In this document: positions 19,901 through 30,852 of the stretch, one piece after another
How the letters are laid out: every line of letters begins with the position of its first letter
Position numbering within the stretch: the stretch's first letter is position 1
Origin: Puccinia triticina
Taxonomy: Eukaryota; Basidiomycota; Pucciniomycetes; Pucciniales; Pucciniaceae
Assembly: GCF_026914185.1 (NCBI RefSeq)
Contig: NC_070568.1
Span: 434,001-498,000, forward strand
Direction: 5' to 3'
Length of the DNA: 64,000 nt
The notes under the pieces: model-generated
What the model saw: the letters and a program-made list of their open reading frames with translations, nothing else
The model's database searches: none
What the model was told of the DNA's origin: nothing
Program-made: the position numbers and the translations under genes

Positions 19901-21493
19901 CCGGAGCGCTACGGTCAATGGTCAAAGAACGCATCTGCTGGTGGCGATGTTGACACACCAAAGACTTGGCGTCAGCTTCTGAAATCCCCAAATAAACACC
20001 GTTGGATGAAGGCCGCCGAAGACGAATTTGCATCACTGTTGGGAATGCAAACCTGGAAACTCGTACCGCGCCCAGAAAAGAGGCGGATTATCAAATCTAA
20101 ATGGGTCTTCAAAGTCAAACGTCGACCCGATCAAACCATTCAGAAGTTGAAAGCACGCCTGGTAGCCATGGGCTATTCTCAGATCCAGGGACTCGACTAT
20201 GATGAGGTTTTCTCCCCAACGCTACGCTTGGAAACACTCAGACTAATATTCTCTCTTCTTGCCAGTCGTAGTTGGAAAGGCCGTCAAGTAGATTTCAAGA
20301 CGGCATTCCTTAACGGACACCTTGACAAGCCCATCTACATGGAACAGCCACCGGGCTTTGAAGACCCGCAACATGCCGATTGGGTCTGCGAGGTGAGCCG
20401 CTCACTCTACGGCTTGAAACAATCTCCTCGCCAGTGGAACATTGAACTCCACAAGGCGCTCCTAGGCCTAGGCCTGAAAAACTCGAAGTACGATCCCACC
20501 CTATATTTCAAACTGGACAACGGCAAACTCTCGGGTGCCCTTACAACTCACGTTGACAATCTTGCTATTGTTGGCGAGCCATCCTTTGTTGATTCTCTTA
20601 TTTCCTCAATCGGCCGACAATTCAAAATAGGAGCCGATGAAGACCTCAACCACTTTCTATCTTTGAAGATTACGCATGACGTACCCGCCCGATATGTCTA
20701 TCTCAATCAAGGACACTACATCTCGGATCTCAATGATCGCTTCCTCGCCGGTACTCACGTGTCTGTTCCAACACCAACTGACGTCAACTTCAAAAATCTT
20801 ACTCATCGTCAACCGAAAGACTCCCCGTCGCCTGGACCATATCCACAGCTCATCGGTGCACTGCTCTGGGTCTCACAGTGCACCCGCCCAGACATTTCCT
20901 TTGCAGTCAACCGTCTGTCTCAATACCTTCGCGATCCTTCCGCCTCCCACTGGTACGCCGCCGTACGAGTTCTCAACTATCTCATCTCCACCAAAGACCT
21001 GAAGCTACGCCTCGGTGGGGATCTCTCATGCTCTGGATATTCTGACTCAGACTGGGCTGAAGATCGTGATGATCGCCGTTCAACCTCAGCCTACACGTAT
21101 CGCTTAGGGGATGGCGCAATCTCCTGGAAATCCAGAAAACAAGCAACCGTCTCGCTTTCAAGCACCGAAGCCGAATACAAAGCCTTGTCTGATTCGTGCA
21201 AGGAGGCCCTCTGGCTCAGACATCTTCTGACGGAACTTCGCCTTCGCCCGGACACCGCGATTCCCCTTCACGTTGACAATGAGGGTGCGGAAGCACTCGC
21301 AAAGAACCCTGAACATCACGCCCGCACGAAACATATCCACGCCCGATATCATTTTATCCGAGAATGTGTCAAAGAAGGAGACGTCTCACTCCTTCATGTG
21401 TCGACAAAGGATATGGTCGCCGATATGCTGACCAAACCTCTGCCTCGTGTTGCCCTTGAAAGACATAGGACCCTGTTTGGAATTGTTGGATGA
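16994..21493 (+). CDS. Copia A gag-pol polyprotein, open but with altered catalytic residues
   Basis: Single frame of about 1,499 codons from the ATG of MSDDKK. Order: gag; knuckle CDFCNADGHDLNRC (CX2CX4HX4C) near residue 255; protease LDSGCSMSMT near 354; integrase; Pro/Ser-rich linker; RT; RNase H. Although no stop interrupts it, key sites are changed. The integrase zinc motif reads HYRLSY where LGH is usual. The DDE glutamate position reads NGVAKR rather than NGVAER (residue 651, AAA). The RT box reads HVDN instead of YVDD (residue 1189, AAT). RNase H looks normal (SDSDWAED, TEAEY, HVDNEGA). The encoded enzymes are therefore probably inactive in integration, perhaps also in polymerisation, and recent insertion implies help in trans. 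Confidence 0.92.
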   Translation: MSDDKKLSTSGKAPASSVGATVTINNDSSAASSQKSAAARLPILTEPGPDSNFPDWDLVMTSYFDAVNLDYVIKKPMPEHPPASWVADNKTICAILTQTVVGSNLLTVRPYKKNAYGMWQALVRSHLDSSTGGRVYWLRKLLLAKMEGDDLLSHLNTMAKAYDRLNALITPDKPLTPSDVHAAALLSSIPDDWMACVSHLMNQDGVQSEAIVLALKNEHTRRQSQTEVVPSALSAKARPRSDKRPGDRTRKPLHCDFCNADGHDLNRCNNTRKILAEHKANQQPRVDPKDQGQSKPAARAGRTSAATLGQSSHTYEEDEESDYSGSQINVVAGNAVAALSASFGAFTAGDANLDSGCSMSMTPDLATVENPKPDHTPVRLADHSVVEATHKGTARLPIGGDVKVKTLVVPSLHEPLLSIAAMCDAGVTAVFTKSSCDLYRSDSIHITGSLSGRGYRRGNLYYLSSEPVSSYSSDPIISPPVDNSLLAYHYRLSYIGLKPLKAFLNRHNIHPSTMNEIEVQKCPICVQSKMPRNAFRSQTLHRSSTPGELIHSDVCSYEVVSREGYKYFITFIDDCSKFLQVFPMKLKSDSFACFKTFRAFFEKKGSHKILALRTDNGGEYLSSQFTSYLSSAGIKHEPGPPHSPELNGVAKRTNRTISNLVRSSLLQAKLPKSFWADALRHSIFPYNSIPCKTPQGFLSPSSIMQHQEIDIERLHPFGCLVWYKVPEANCKKIDQKGRASILLSYLCDGNGFRLWDLENRSVVKSRDVMFVDSTFPYGAKLNTPSDPITVEMPWSQLKKIPPSRDLSPLKITQPSRDVNNLHPPAPDASSPIDHSSPTPSPPPRVATPDRPPLDVPLKPCFDRRLAASIHAPGNAPRSVESIPSDSDSSRHSPLSSPSLLSPDISIISLPPLPASPSPPLPPRVPSTPPPSSPAKAESPNSPSLPPPKIPSPKPAPPPPRRQSTRERKAPERYGQWSKNASAGGDVDTPKTWRQLLKSPNKHRWMKAAEDEFASLLGMQTWKLVPRPEKRRIIKSKWVFKVKRRPDQTIQKLKARLVAMGYSQIQGLDYDEVFSPTLRLETLRLIFSLLASRSWKGRQVDFKTAFLNGHLDKPIYMEQPPGFEDPQHADWVCEVSRSLYGLKQSPRQWNIELHKALLGLGLKNSKYDPTLYFKLDNGKLSGALTTHVDNLAIVGEPSFVDSLISSIGRQFKIGADEDLNHFLSLKITHDVPARYVYLNQGHYISDLNDRFLAGTHVSVPTPTDVNFKNLTHRQPKDSPSPGPYPQLIGALLWVSQCTRPDISFAVNRLSQYLRDPSASHWYAAVRVLNYLISTKDLKLRLGGDLSCSGYSDSDWAEDRDDRRSTSAYTYRLGDGAISWKSRKQATVSLSSTEAEYKALSDSCKEALWLRHLLTELRLRPDTAIPLHVDNEGAEALAKNPEHHARTKHIHARYHFIRECVKEGDVSLLHVSTKDMVADMLTKPLPRVALERHRTLFGIVG

Positions 21494-21617
21494 TCTTCTC
21501 TTCTCTTCCCTTATTCCCTCTCTCTCTGATTCCCTAATATTTTGTTTTCTTTCTTTCTTTATTTCCTCCTCTTTCTTTTCTTTCTTTCTTGTTCTTCATG
21601 TGTGCAGCAAGGGGGGG

Positions 21618-21984
21618 TGTTGAGTTATGGTTCTCAGGTTTTCTTTGTTCTTTTTCTGCTTTACACATTTCATCCACATGTTACACCTAGTTTCACATGT
21701 ATGTAGTATACCTGGGCCCAGCGGACGTGGAAGGACTCTTTCCTCATCCTTCCACTACCATCTCCACTCGACCCGCATCGTGTCCGCTGGTCTCAGGTAC
21801 AGTAGTCTCATCTTTCCTTTGTTTCTCTCTCTCTTCTTTGCTCTTTCTCTTTCTTTTCTTTTCTTTCTTATGTTCTATCCATATCTGATGTGCAATGATA
21901 CCATCCTTCCACTACCATCTCCACTCGACCCGCATCGTGTCCGCTGGTCTCAGTCCGCTGGTCTCAGCTCTGTCTAGCTCATCA
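21618..21984 (+). repeat. Copia A 3' LTR (367 bp)
   Basis: Preceded by AAGGGGGGG. Nearly identical to the 5' LTR except for one T/C change near 21783 and an extra TCCGCTGGTCTCAG near the 3' end. Confidence 0.93.
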
Positions 21985-22379
21985 ATCTTCACCCTGTATT
22001 CTAGGAATTATTCAACCAACAAATCAATCACTCATTCATTCATCATTATAATCAATTTCTTCCAACACATTGCAGCTCAGAAACCACCCAACTTGAGCAA
22101 GAATATTCTTTGGACAGCTTATCAACCTCTCTGGACTTCAAATTCTCTTCACTGAACTTTACATTATATACTCAGAAACTCAGAAATCCAGTCATTCAAT
22201 TCCAAATCATTCACACCCTTCAGAAATTACAATTATCAACCTCATCAATCAATCAATCAATCATCATCAATCATTGCATTCTTCCTTAGCCTCAGTTAGG
22301 CGGGAAAATTATTCTCCAGAGTGGAAATTAGTCTAATATGTGTCTGTCTCAAGGATATTGCCTTCAGCAGAGTTAGATC

Positions 22380-22717
22380 TTCTTAAACATTCAACCCTCA
22401 TTGATAATTGGACCTTCTTTTGGATACTGGACTCTTTGGATTGGATACTGGACTATGGATACTCTGGATACATAGGACTATTGGACTTTGGATTGGACTT
22501 GGATACCTTGGACTCAGATATACTGGACTTGGATTATACTTGGATTCTAATTGGCTTTGGAAGCTGGACTCTCTGGATTTGGACTGCTACTCAGGACTTT
22601 GGATTTCACCTTTTGGAGGAAGAACACTGGACTTTGGACTTTGGACTCTTGGACTCAACATTCTTCAACTCTTTCTGGATCACTCTTCTCTTTGGTGCAT
22701 TGCCTGGGGACAGACAA
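22380..22717 (+). repeat. TGGA/TTGGAC-rich low-complexity tract, copy 1
   Basis: Dense repetition of TTGGACT, TGGATACT and related words before the polypurine tract; conserved in copy 2 (53570-53850). All three forward frames stay open because the repeat lacks stops. The resulting Leu/Asp/Trp-rich frames are not believable proteins. Confidence 0.7.
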
Positions 22718-22732
22718 TAAGTTGGGGGAGGA
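22718..22732 (+). promoter_or_regulatory. 3' polypurine tract of Gypsy A1
   Basis: TAAGTTGGGGGAGGA immediately precedes the TGTGG start of the 3' LTR; plus-strand primer for reverse transcription. A 14-base copy lies in pol at 12975. Confidence 0.8.
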
Positions 22733-23663
22733 TGTGGTGCTCCATTCCAAACCATAAGTAGTATTTTATTGCTTTCTTTTACATATATTCATCATTACAT
22801 TGAACATTTCCCCATAAACCTTCACAAATACCTCATTATTATTGCATATTCAGATTCTACATCAAATTTCACATATAGTCATTCCTACATAGTACCCCCT
22901 TATCTTCAATGGTTCAGTAGTTATAGAGGATATAAGACTTACAGATAATCTACAGTCTTCATTAGTTACAATACTCAATTCATTAGTAACTTACTTGAAT
23001 CATTACAGTACATTACTTTTACATAATTACTTTCACATACTAAACCCTTTACATACATTCCTCATTATGTACTATGGCTATTGTACACATTACATCATTA
23101 GATCTGTGCTTACCTCTTTCAGTAGTGCTCATCATTACAAGTAGTTACTATGTTCTCATCACTTTTCCCCATTAGTACATTCTTTTATTCCCATAACCAG
23201 CATTCCCTTTTCAGCATTGCTCATCATTACATACTGTTACTATGTTCACATCACTCTTCCTCATTTGTACAACCTTCATTCTCATAGCCAGAACTCTTCA
23301 TTGTCTGTGCTCATCCCTCCTTACTATAAGAATTGTCTTCCCCCCCCTCACTTGTACCTCATGCAGAGAAATATATACAGAATTTATAGATAATTTTGGA
23401 TACAGAAATTATAAGTTCCCCACTCTCATCAATCCTCCATCTCTCTTACCCTCAGTAGTCAGTAGTTAAGCTCATAGTACTAGCTCCTAAGATCAAGCAG
23501 AAATCAGCCACACCTTTTCTTCTTTTTTCTTAGTGTTACTCTCATCCCCTCAGCATTAGTCAGGAAGGCAGCCTCATCAGCACCCTTGCATAGCTTACAT
23601 TAGTACTAGTGTTGCTATCCATTTACCTTCCAAGCTCTATTCTCCCCTTTGAGTAGTTCCACA
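22733..23663 (+). repeat. Gypsy A1 3' LTR (931 bp)
   Basis: Same sequence as 7532-8463 with about two differences; ends ...GTTCCACA and is followed by the target duplication CCGT. Confidence 0.93.
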
Positions 23664-23680
23664 CCGTCCACAGCTGATCT

Positions 23681-24043
23681 GGGCTCATAACCTCTTGGGC
23701 TGAGATCAGCGTACACAAGGCGGGGCGAGTGGACAGTGTTGTGGAAGGATTATCATTGCACAAGATCAGCCACACACAAGAAGGGAGAGATAGAGCACGG
23801 AGAGAGAACAAGAGAAAAAGGAAGAACAAAAGAGCTGAGAACTCTACCTGAGATCAGCGTACACGAGGCAGGGTGAGTGGACGGTGTTGTGGAAGGATGA
23901 GGAAAGGGGACTTCCACATGCGCTGACTCAGGTAGACTAACAATGTGTGACAGGTGATGTGAAATGAGAAAAAGAGGTGAAAGACATGTGGGAAGCAGAG
24001 AAAGAAGAATCAAGAAAGGAAACAACAGTTGACTAACTTAACA
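23681..24043 (-). mobile_element. Copia-type LTR with primer site (remnant)
   Basis: On the minus strand the LTR runs from 24043 (TGTTAAGTTAGTCAAC) to about 23693, then GGTTATGAGCCC at 23692-23681. Its last bases read AAGA instead of the expected ...CA, a sign of decay. It has the same duplicated-segment layout as Copia A (CTTCCACAAC...TGATCTCAG twice). Gypsy A1 inserted just inside its internal region, since only 17 bp separate them. Confidence 0.7.
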
Positions 24044-25294
24044 ACCCCCCCTGACCCCTGCGCTCTGTTCCCCCTGCTTCCTTTTCCCGGAATCCAGACC
24101 CACACGAGCCCTTTGACTGCACCGCCAACAATTTTGCTTTTGTTAATTCTTATTTGGAAAAACTGGTCTGTCCTCTCCCCCCCCCCAACCTTAGTCTGGC
24201 GCTGACTGACCTCCTTGGTCCTTCCGATCAGACGATGCCAAACAAAGTTCCAACCAACACTTGATTCACCCTCACCCACAGGACTTTGAAGCCGCTGCCT
24301 TTCTCAAACGTGCCCGGCAAGACCCAGGAGTCCTACCTTGGGCCCTCCCAGCCCCGGACTCGCAGGCTGTAGACTGTAAGTTATTTTACAAGGGATTGCC
24401 CACCCCACCCAACTCCTCTATTGATGCAACTGGTGCCGCTAGTGCTACAAACCACCCCTCCAGCCACGGAACATCCACATTGAGCACTGCCTCTTTCAGC
24501 CTACGGTTTAAAGAATGTCAAGTGGTACCCGGCACCGCTTGGCGGGTACCCCATGCGTCTGCCTGGTACCTTCCAGGCGGTGCTGGGTGTGCTGCCGGTT
24601 GCCTGCTTTTTGGGGGAAAGGTGGTGTGGTACCCGGGTACCGCTGCAAATACTGCTCAGCAGATATCATGGCTCTGCAGCCGCATATGGGTTGGGGGAAT
24701 CACAGGCACTAGGGATGAAACTGGATCAGGTTTGGGTTGGAAAACAGTGCCCGAACCCAACCCGCAAATAATTCCGGGTCAGGGCAGGTTGGGTCACATT
24801 TTGGTTAACACTGCCTGAACACGACCCGGCTTTTGATCAATTTGGGTTCAGTTAACTTCAGGTCGGGTTGGGTCTTGGGTCAGAGATTGGGTCAATACAT
24901 TGGCAGCCCAGCGGGAGCACCGCGCAATTTATGTAGCCTGGGAGCGTCGGGAACAGGAATCAGCAGGATGTTAAATGGCTACTGTCAGCCTTAGAGTCAA
25001 CGCAGTTGACCTAAAACTGCCTTCTATCTCCATTCTATACCTAAATGTGTTTATATCTTTTTAACCTTAAGACTTAAGGTTGCTTTGACTTCAGATTCTG
25101 ATTTCTCATGCAATTTTACCCCTAGTTACAACTTATCATTTCTTTGTAACTCTACTCCTTCCCTGAGTTCTTGTGTCAGCCTTAGATTCAGCGCAGCTGA
25201 CCTAAAAGTCTGCCTTTTCTACATCTCAAATTATTTGAGCACAATACATATAAACAAAATGTTGATCCGCAAGCTCTAACTTACTAATTTCCTC
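24044..25294. other. No gene recognised
   Basis: A frame of about 185 codons at 24261-24818 has no family signature and contains repeated GGTACC words, so I do not call it. At 24709-24890 GGGTTGGGTC-type words recur. Two related 45-bp phrases (TGTCAGCCTTAGA... and GCTGACCTAAAAGTCTGCC) occur at 24985-25030 and 25165-25215. Confidence 0.4.
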
Positions 25295-25743
25295 CAATTG
25301 GGTACTGCGACTCAATGAATCAGGTTTAATCTGCCAAGTGTGTAAACTATTGGTTCCCGCGACTCAATGAGAGTTATGGCGCGCATGCGCAGTTGTGACG
25401 TGGCAGCGCTACCAGGCGCGCCAACCACAGCAACTCAATGAATTAGGTTTAATCTGCCAAGTGTGTAAACTATTGGGTCCCGCGGTTCAATGAATTCTGA
25501 TTGGGTCCCGCGACTCAATGAGAGTTATGGCGTGCATGCGCAGTTGTGATGTGGCAGCGCTACCAGGCGCGCCAACCACATCTTGTACACGTGGTTGGTG
25601 CGCCTGGTAGCGTCAACCACATCTTGTACATGTGGTTGGTGCGCCTGGTAGCGTTGTACATGTGGTTGGCGCGCCTGGTAGCGCTGCCACGTCACAACTG
25701 CGCATGCGCGCCATAACTCTCATTGAGTCGCGGTACCCAATTG
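25295..25743. mobile_element. Foldback / MITE-like element
   Basis: The ends are inverted repeats: CAATTGGGTACTGCGACTCA on the left, and the same with one change (C for T) at the right end on the other strand. Inside, a block of about 70 bp (CGACTCAATGAGAGTTATGG...GGCGCGCCAACCACA) occurs directly at 25359-25429 and 25509-25580, and inverted at 25661-25735. The loop holds three copies of a GTGGTTGGTGCGCCTGGTAGCG phrase. It is non-coding and presumably moved by a transposase in trans; no clear target duplication beyond the palindromic CAATTG. Confidence 0.7.
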
Positions 25744-27057
25744 TAATTCACCCCATTGGGAGTTCCACAGTTTTTGCCTCTTGCTCCTCAACCCAGCGGG
25801 GATCACCCTTCAACCCACCAGCAATAACAATGGCTCCAAACCGCAAAAGGCAACAAGAAAAACAAAAGGAAAGTGATTGAGTTGGACAACGATTGATCTA
25901 TGCCTAACACATAAAAAATATTTGCTTGATTTATTTTTTTGATATGTATGCCTGCCATAATATGAAATTAGATAAGTTCCAATTATATTAGAATAGTAAA
26001 TAAATAGTTAGCAAAGTATAAAAAATTGTACGTGTGCATGGAAAAAAAGGTCTGTAAAACCAATCTCCCACATGAGTTTCTGAACCTTTTTTGCTCTAAT
26101 TTACATTTCTGGGATGGCTTAAGCTGTCCCCTTCTTTCTACATTTTTTTCTCATCCTCAACTCCTCTGGTTGAGCTGCAATCATAGTTTTAACATTATCA
26201 ATTTCAGATTCCGTACAGTGCAAAATGTGGACTGGAATGCACAATGAAGTGGACACTTTTCAGTCACAAGAAAGGAATTCATGGGGCACCCAAGGCCCCA
26301 AAAAATTTGTAAAATACGTACAAAGGAACTCCATGATGTTGTGCACATTTTTCTCCTCCAAACATTTATTGCCTGATGGCAAATGAAGCGTCCAGAGGGG
26401 ATTGAAAAAAAGCATGTTTCTAATTCTCTACTGCCACGGGGTTGAAATAGCACATAAGTCCCTCCTTTAGAGGGTCCCTGTGGGATGGTGTCCCCCCTCC
26501 AATAGAGGGACTTAGTTAAGTTAGGCAACAGAGTGGCCATTTATAACGTGATGAGTGGCTGGTACAACTTTCCAGCCAACACAAGAGCTGGTCCATGTTG
26601 ATTCCAGGCTTGTGTTGGCCATAAAGAGGCAGGTATTGCTCCCCCTTGATGTGCTGTCTGGCCATTGAGAGAGTGGTTAGGTGTCAAATGTGGTTACTTG
26701 TAGTTAATGAAAGTCACTATGGTCATCAAGAAGCTGCATGGTGCAGTCAACATCAATTTCTGTAGTGTTTGCATGCTGTGTGGACCTGCTGGTGTTATTC
26801 TCCCTGCAGGTTTTCATCCAAACTTCAACTGGCGCCCTGTTGCACAGGTACCCAAACTTTTTTTCCTGATTTAAGACCTAAGCTCCATAGTTTATTGGCC
26901 CAAATTCTTGAAGTGAGATCATGTGGTTGCCAGCATGACTCTTGCAAACACATGTAATCTTTTAAGTTCCTAAAAACTAACAGTTGATCTATTTCCACTT
27001 GATGGATTTTTGTGTGCTTGTTATAAATCTTTGTGATGAGCAAGAGCGGGCGGTGAG
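25744..27057. other. No gene recognised
   Basis: AT-rich. A short inverted repeat (AAGTCCCTC ... GAGGGACTT, about 26454-26514) may be a decayed DNA-transposon end. No supported coding region or RNA. Confidence 0.35.
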
Positions 27058-27245
27058 ACTGAGAACAGCAGGCACAATGTGGGGCGGTGTTCAACGATCG
27101 TGGAAGGATGAGAGAGGAGTCCTTCCACGCCTGCTGCCTCAGGTAGCCTACATACAACATGTAACATGAGAGTGAAATGTGAGAAAGGAAGTGACATTTG
27201 AGAAGCAGAAAGAAGAAAAACAAAACCTGAGTATAATACTCAACA
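27058..27245 (-). mobile_element. Truncated Copia-type LTR
   Basis: On the minus strand, starts TGTTGAGTATTATACTCAGG at 27245, exactly like the LTR at 7401, and is cut off near 27058 inside CTGTTCTCAG. No primer site or internal region is attached. Confidence 0.7.
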
Positions 27246-29420
27246 CTTTGGACTCCCAATTTTCTGCAAGGTTCAGTTGTGCATGTGCAAGCTTGAAAAT
27301 GTTCCAAGATGTAAGACAAAAACTACGGCTGCAAAATTTCTGCTGTGAATGTAGCAGCCAAAAACCTACTTATTCACTTTATGACCTCAGCACCTGAAGC
27401 TTTGTTGCTGACCAAGCTAATTTGGCTGAGAAATTAATGAATTTCCAAAACCAACAGACAGCACTCCAGTACATAAACCAGCAGCAGTCACCATCACTAG
27501 ATTTGAACTGTCTTAATAAAACCAAGATTGGGCCAGCTACACCAATGACATTAGTGTGTCCTGAAGTAGAAAAATTCTGATCTGAACTTTTAGTGTAGCA
27601 AATTTCTTCTTGATGTGTGCTAGCACTACATGCACACACAAAATAGCAATAGCTCCCACTACGCTGCGCTGTAGAGTTATTCAGTGGTTTTTCATCACTA
27701 AAGGTGCTTGAGAGTACCAAAAAGCAGCTTAGAAGCTCTAACACTACAGACTCACATGTGGCAATGCTATCACTAGATTCCCCTTTAGCATATGTAGTGT
27801 AGTGTAGAGGCCCAGTGGTGATACAATAAAATATTCCATATATTTGTGTGTAGGACTAGGAAATAAAATTCAGGGATGTTGTCTTTTTTATTGGATAAAA
27901 TACACCCATTTCAAGTTCTTGTGTGTTGGCAAATCAACACAATTAGCAGTTTAACATTAAGCGGACCGACACGCGCCAACCAATTTTCTTTGGCAGCATT
28001 CCTCCCCCTCTGACTTTCCAACAAACTACAGGTACAAAATGACCTGGATTGCTTGGCTCTTTAAGCAATTGGCGCCAAGCAAGAGCCAAGCGATGACCTG
28101 CAATCATGTACAGGCCGTGTGCTTTTATACTTTTTCCCCACACCTTAATTCATTGTGAAGACTCACCGGTCTTCCCTTTTCCGGTACCTTATTTTAGGCC
28201 ACCCAATGGCATCTCCTCTGCCTGCTCTCGGGCTCTCATCTTATTCCTAGCCGCTCTTGGCTATTACTCTTCTTTTATCTCTGCTCTCATCTCATTCCCA
28301 GCTGCTCTTGGCTATTACTCTTCTTTTCTCTCCCATATTGGTCTTATCCAACTAGCTTCTCTACTCAGCAGCCGCTCTCGGCTGCCTACATATATACCTT
28401 ATTACTCTAACCGGCGCTCTCGCCCATGTTGTATCTTGTCTACTCAAATAATCAATAACGCTTATTTTTGGGCTCAATTGAATTTTCCATGTTTTTCCCT
28501 GCAAGGTCCTCGCCCTCACTTGGATTAATCCACCAAGCGGCAACCGCGGTGCCATCCTTCCACCACCCCCAAGTAGGAACAGCAGTCCTGCGAGACCTGG
28601 AAGGAGTTCATTGAATTTTTGCATCTACTCCTCCCAATTCACATTGTGCTTATGTCTTTTGAATGTTGTGTAAAGCGTCCGGTGGACTGGCAGTGCACGG
28701 GCTTCTTCATCCATCCCTTCTTTGGCAGCTGAAGCTGAGCAACAGGTTGGGACATTACAATTTGAAAAAATTAATGCTGTGATTGCCCTGACCGCGCATG
28801 AAGTTGCATCTGTTGGCGCGGTCGGCCCAAGTGGCTCTCCACCGGAAGTAGTCCAAGTGACTGGGGATTCTCCTACAGTACAACATCTCGAAAAAGAGCT
28901 AAAGCTCCTGCCAGAGATTCTCAAAAGAAAAGAAGAGATGGCCAATAGGAGTTGTCTGCGTACTTTTTGACCTGGTTAGATCTGCTGACATTGAATCTTG
29001 AGTTTTTTTTCCCCTCTACAAGGAATTCTTATTTTGGCAACGCTTAGCCTCACTTTATGATCCTTTCCCCTTGCCATGTGTGACAATTACCCTAAGCAGT
29101 AATAGGTCTACCTTTCCCCTAGATTTGATCAAATGTTCCCACAAATCCTGTATCCGCTAATATCATCTCTTAGCATGTCTCCCAACTTATGGAACTTCCA
29201 GCGCTTGCCTTGAGCAAATGGGCTGACCTCTCCAATAAAAGCTCCATTAAAAATCTTGTTGAATCTTGTTCTACAATGTGGTCATAATTATTTGTGAAGA
29301 GTTGTTAGTAGAAAACAGCCCTCAACTAAGGCTGGTGTTGCTTTAATGTTTTCCTTCAGTCATATACCACTAGGTTTCAAGCAGAAGGGTAACCACAACC
29401 ATATCATGGAACTTCTTTGC
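27246..29420. other. No gene recognised
   Basis: Several short frames, none with a family signature. Between 28120 and 28550 the repeated phrase GCTCTTGGCTATTACTCTTC, pyrimidine-rich tracts and a late AATAATCAATAA suggest an old LTR, but I cannot find its ends. Confidence 0.35.
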
Positions 29421-29906
29421 CTTAATTAATGGGTTGCTATAATTTTACAGTACATATGGTTTGTAATTCAGAAGAAATGTAAAATTAAATAAAGTTGCCC
29501 TAATATGTAAATTTACAACACATACCCCCAAAAATTAGCTTGCAAATTGGAAGGTTTGCAAGACTACTTTTTCAAAATCCAACCCTAGATGTCCAATATC
29601 TAATTTTGCAATCCATCCTTCATGCACCTTATGGTTTGTAAAATAAAAGTTATGTCAAATGGCATTTCAGGCGCAAATCTTACAATTTTGCACCTCATTC
29701 ACCCACAAACCTTTATGAGCTGCAAATAATGTATTGCAAAACTGTGAATCAGACCTCAAAAATAGAATTTTGCAAACCATAATTTGCAACCCTCAAAGCA
29801 AACCTCTGGCATTGATTTCTGGAGGAGTCACATAAGTATAAATTCACAAAAAAAAAGATAAAAATACGTGTATTTATTTTGCAGTCACAGGGACATAAGA
29901 ACTGGA

Positions 29907-29965
29907 AAAAAGAGCGGAAAAAACACGGAAACAAGTGGAAAAAACACGGAAACAAGTGTAAAAGG
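29907..29965 (+). repeat. Short tandem repeat AAAAAACACGGAAACAAGTG
   Basis: Two to three near copies of a 20-23 bp A-rich unit just downstream of the 3' end of the minus-strand pseudogene. Confidence 0.6.
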
Positions 29966-30852
29966 CCGGAAAAAAATGAAAACTACACCCTACACAACTT
30001 TCCTGATCCTGCTAGAGCGCCTGGATACTTGCGGGCTTGGTTTTGGTTCTTTCGGAGCCGTGAACTTCAACTTCAAACGAAGAGGCGCCTTTGACGGAGC
30101 CATTTGACACAAATCTTGCTTTTCTTCCGCGCCTTTGGGAAGGGATGCAGCCGCTTGTGGCTGGGTGCGACCTTCTGATTGATCCACGGTTTGATTTGTG
30201 AGGATAGAATCATCCGGAAGGAAAGATTTGTCTGGATTGCGCGCTTTAGAGGGTTCTGGCTTCCGAGCTTTGGAGGGGTCATCCTCCAGGAACAAGAAGT
30301 CTAGATTGGCTGAGTGATCTACAAGGAATGATTCATCCTCTTCAAGGATATCATCGGCTTCCTTGTTGATTTCTGCAATTCCTGATTCACCGCTTTCCGA
30401 TTCAGAGTCTTCTTTGATTTGTGCCTTTCTGTTTCTTGTTGTTACCGATGAGGATTTTCCTATTTTTTTGCTTGTTTCCTTACTTTTTGCTTGCGGAGGC
30501 TCCTGATGAGCGATTGAAGTTGAGTTGTGAGAGACGTTCAAAATTGACTTCAAGTCTCTGAAGGGGATGTCGCCACTAGCATCAGGATTATCTTGCTTGA
30601 TCCTATCAATGGCCTTCTCAACGTACTCTTCCTCCGAAGGGGTCCACACGCGAGAATAGAAGACCCAACTGGTGAATGGATCTGCTCTGGCAATCGAACT
30701 TGGGACCCGGTTGATTTGTTGCGCAAAACTGTCATTTGCGGCGTTGTTATGAAGCCAAACAGCAGTCAAACTGCCCTTATTGGCGGAGATATTCGCACTT
30801 TGCAATACCTTACACCAATAATGGTTATCTTTCCAGTAGCCTCAAGATATTA

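Larger units (their letters stand above)
16510..21984 (+). mobile_element. Copia A, complete Ty1/copia retrotransposon
   Basis: LTRs 16510-16862 and 21618-21984 (TGTTGAG...CTCATCA) are flanked by the 5-bp duplication ATCTT (16505-16509 and 21985-21989). The uninterrupted site is visible in Gypsy A copy 2 near 53165 (CATCATCTTCACCCTG), which confirms the insertion. A single long gag-pol frame fills the interior, and a G-run polypurine tract (21609-21617) precedes the 3' LTR. The LTRs differ by one substitution and a 14-bp duplication near the end of the 3' copy, so the insertion is young. Confidence 0.95.
7532..23663 (+). mobile_element. Gypsy A copy 1, Ty3/gypsy retrotransposon with nested Copia
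   Basis: Complete LTR retrotransposon bounded by TGTGG...CCACA LTRs and flanked by CCGT at 7528-7531 and 23664-23667, a 4-bp target duplication. Order: 5' LTR, primer site, gag-protease, pol (RT, RNase H, integrase), a long non-coding 3' region with an antisense gene, a polypurine tract and the 3' LTR. Copia A (16510-21984) is inserted in the 3' region. The two LTRs differ by about one substitution and one indel in about 931 bp, so insertion is recent. From 15200 to 16504 no long sense frame is seen. Confidence 0.93.

Noticed and set aside
16994..21493. RIP-type hypermutation as cause of Copia A changes
   Set aside because: Only a few transitions at key codons and no stop codons; LTRs are nearly identical, so no wholesale hypermutation is evident.
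22408..22761. Leu/Asp/Trp-rich frames before the Gypsy A 3' LTRs (also 53508-53916)
   Set aside because: Translations of a TGGA-rich low-complexity tract; three frames open at once, and composition unlike a protein.
24261..24818. Open frame of 185 codons
   Set aside because: No domain or start context, contains repeated GGTACC words, sits between retrotransposon remnants.
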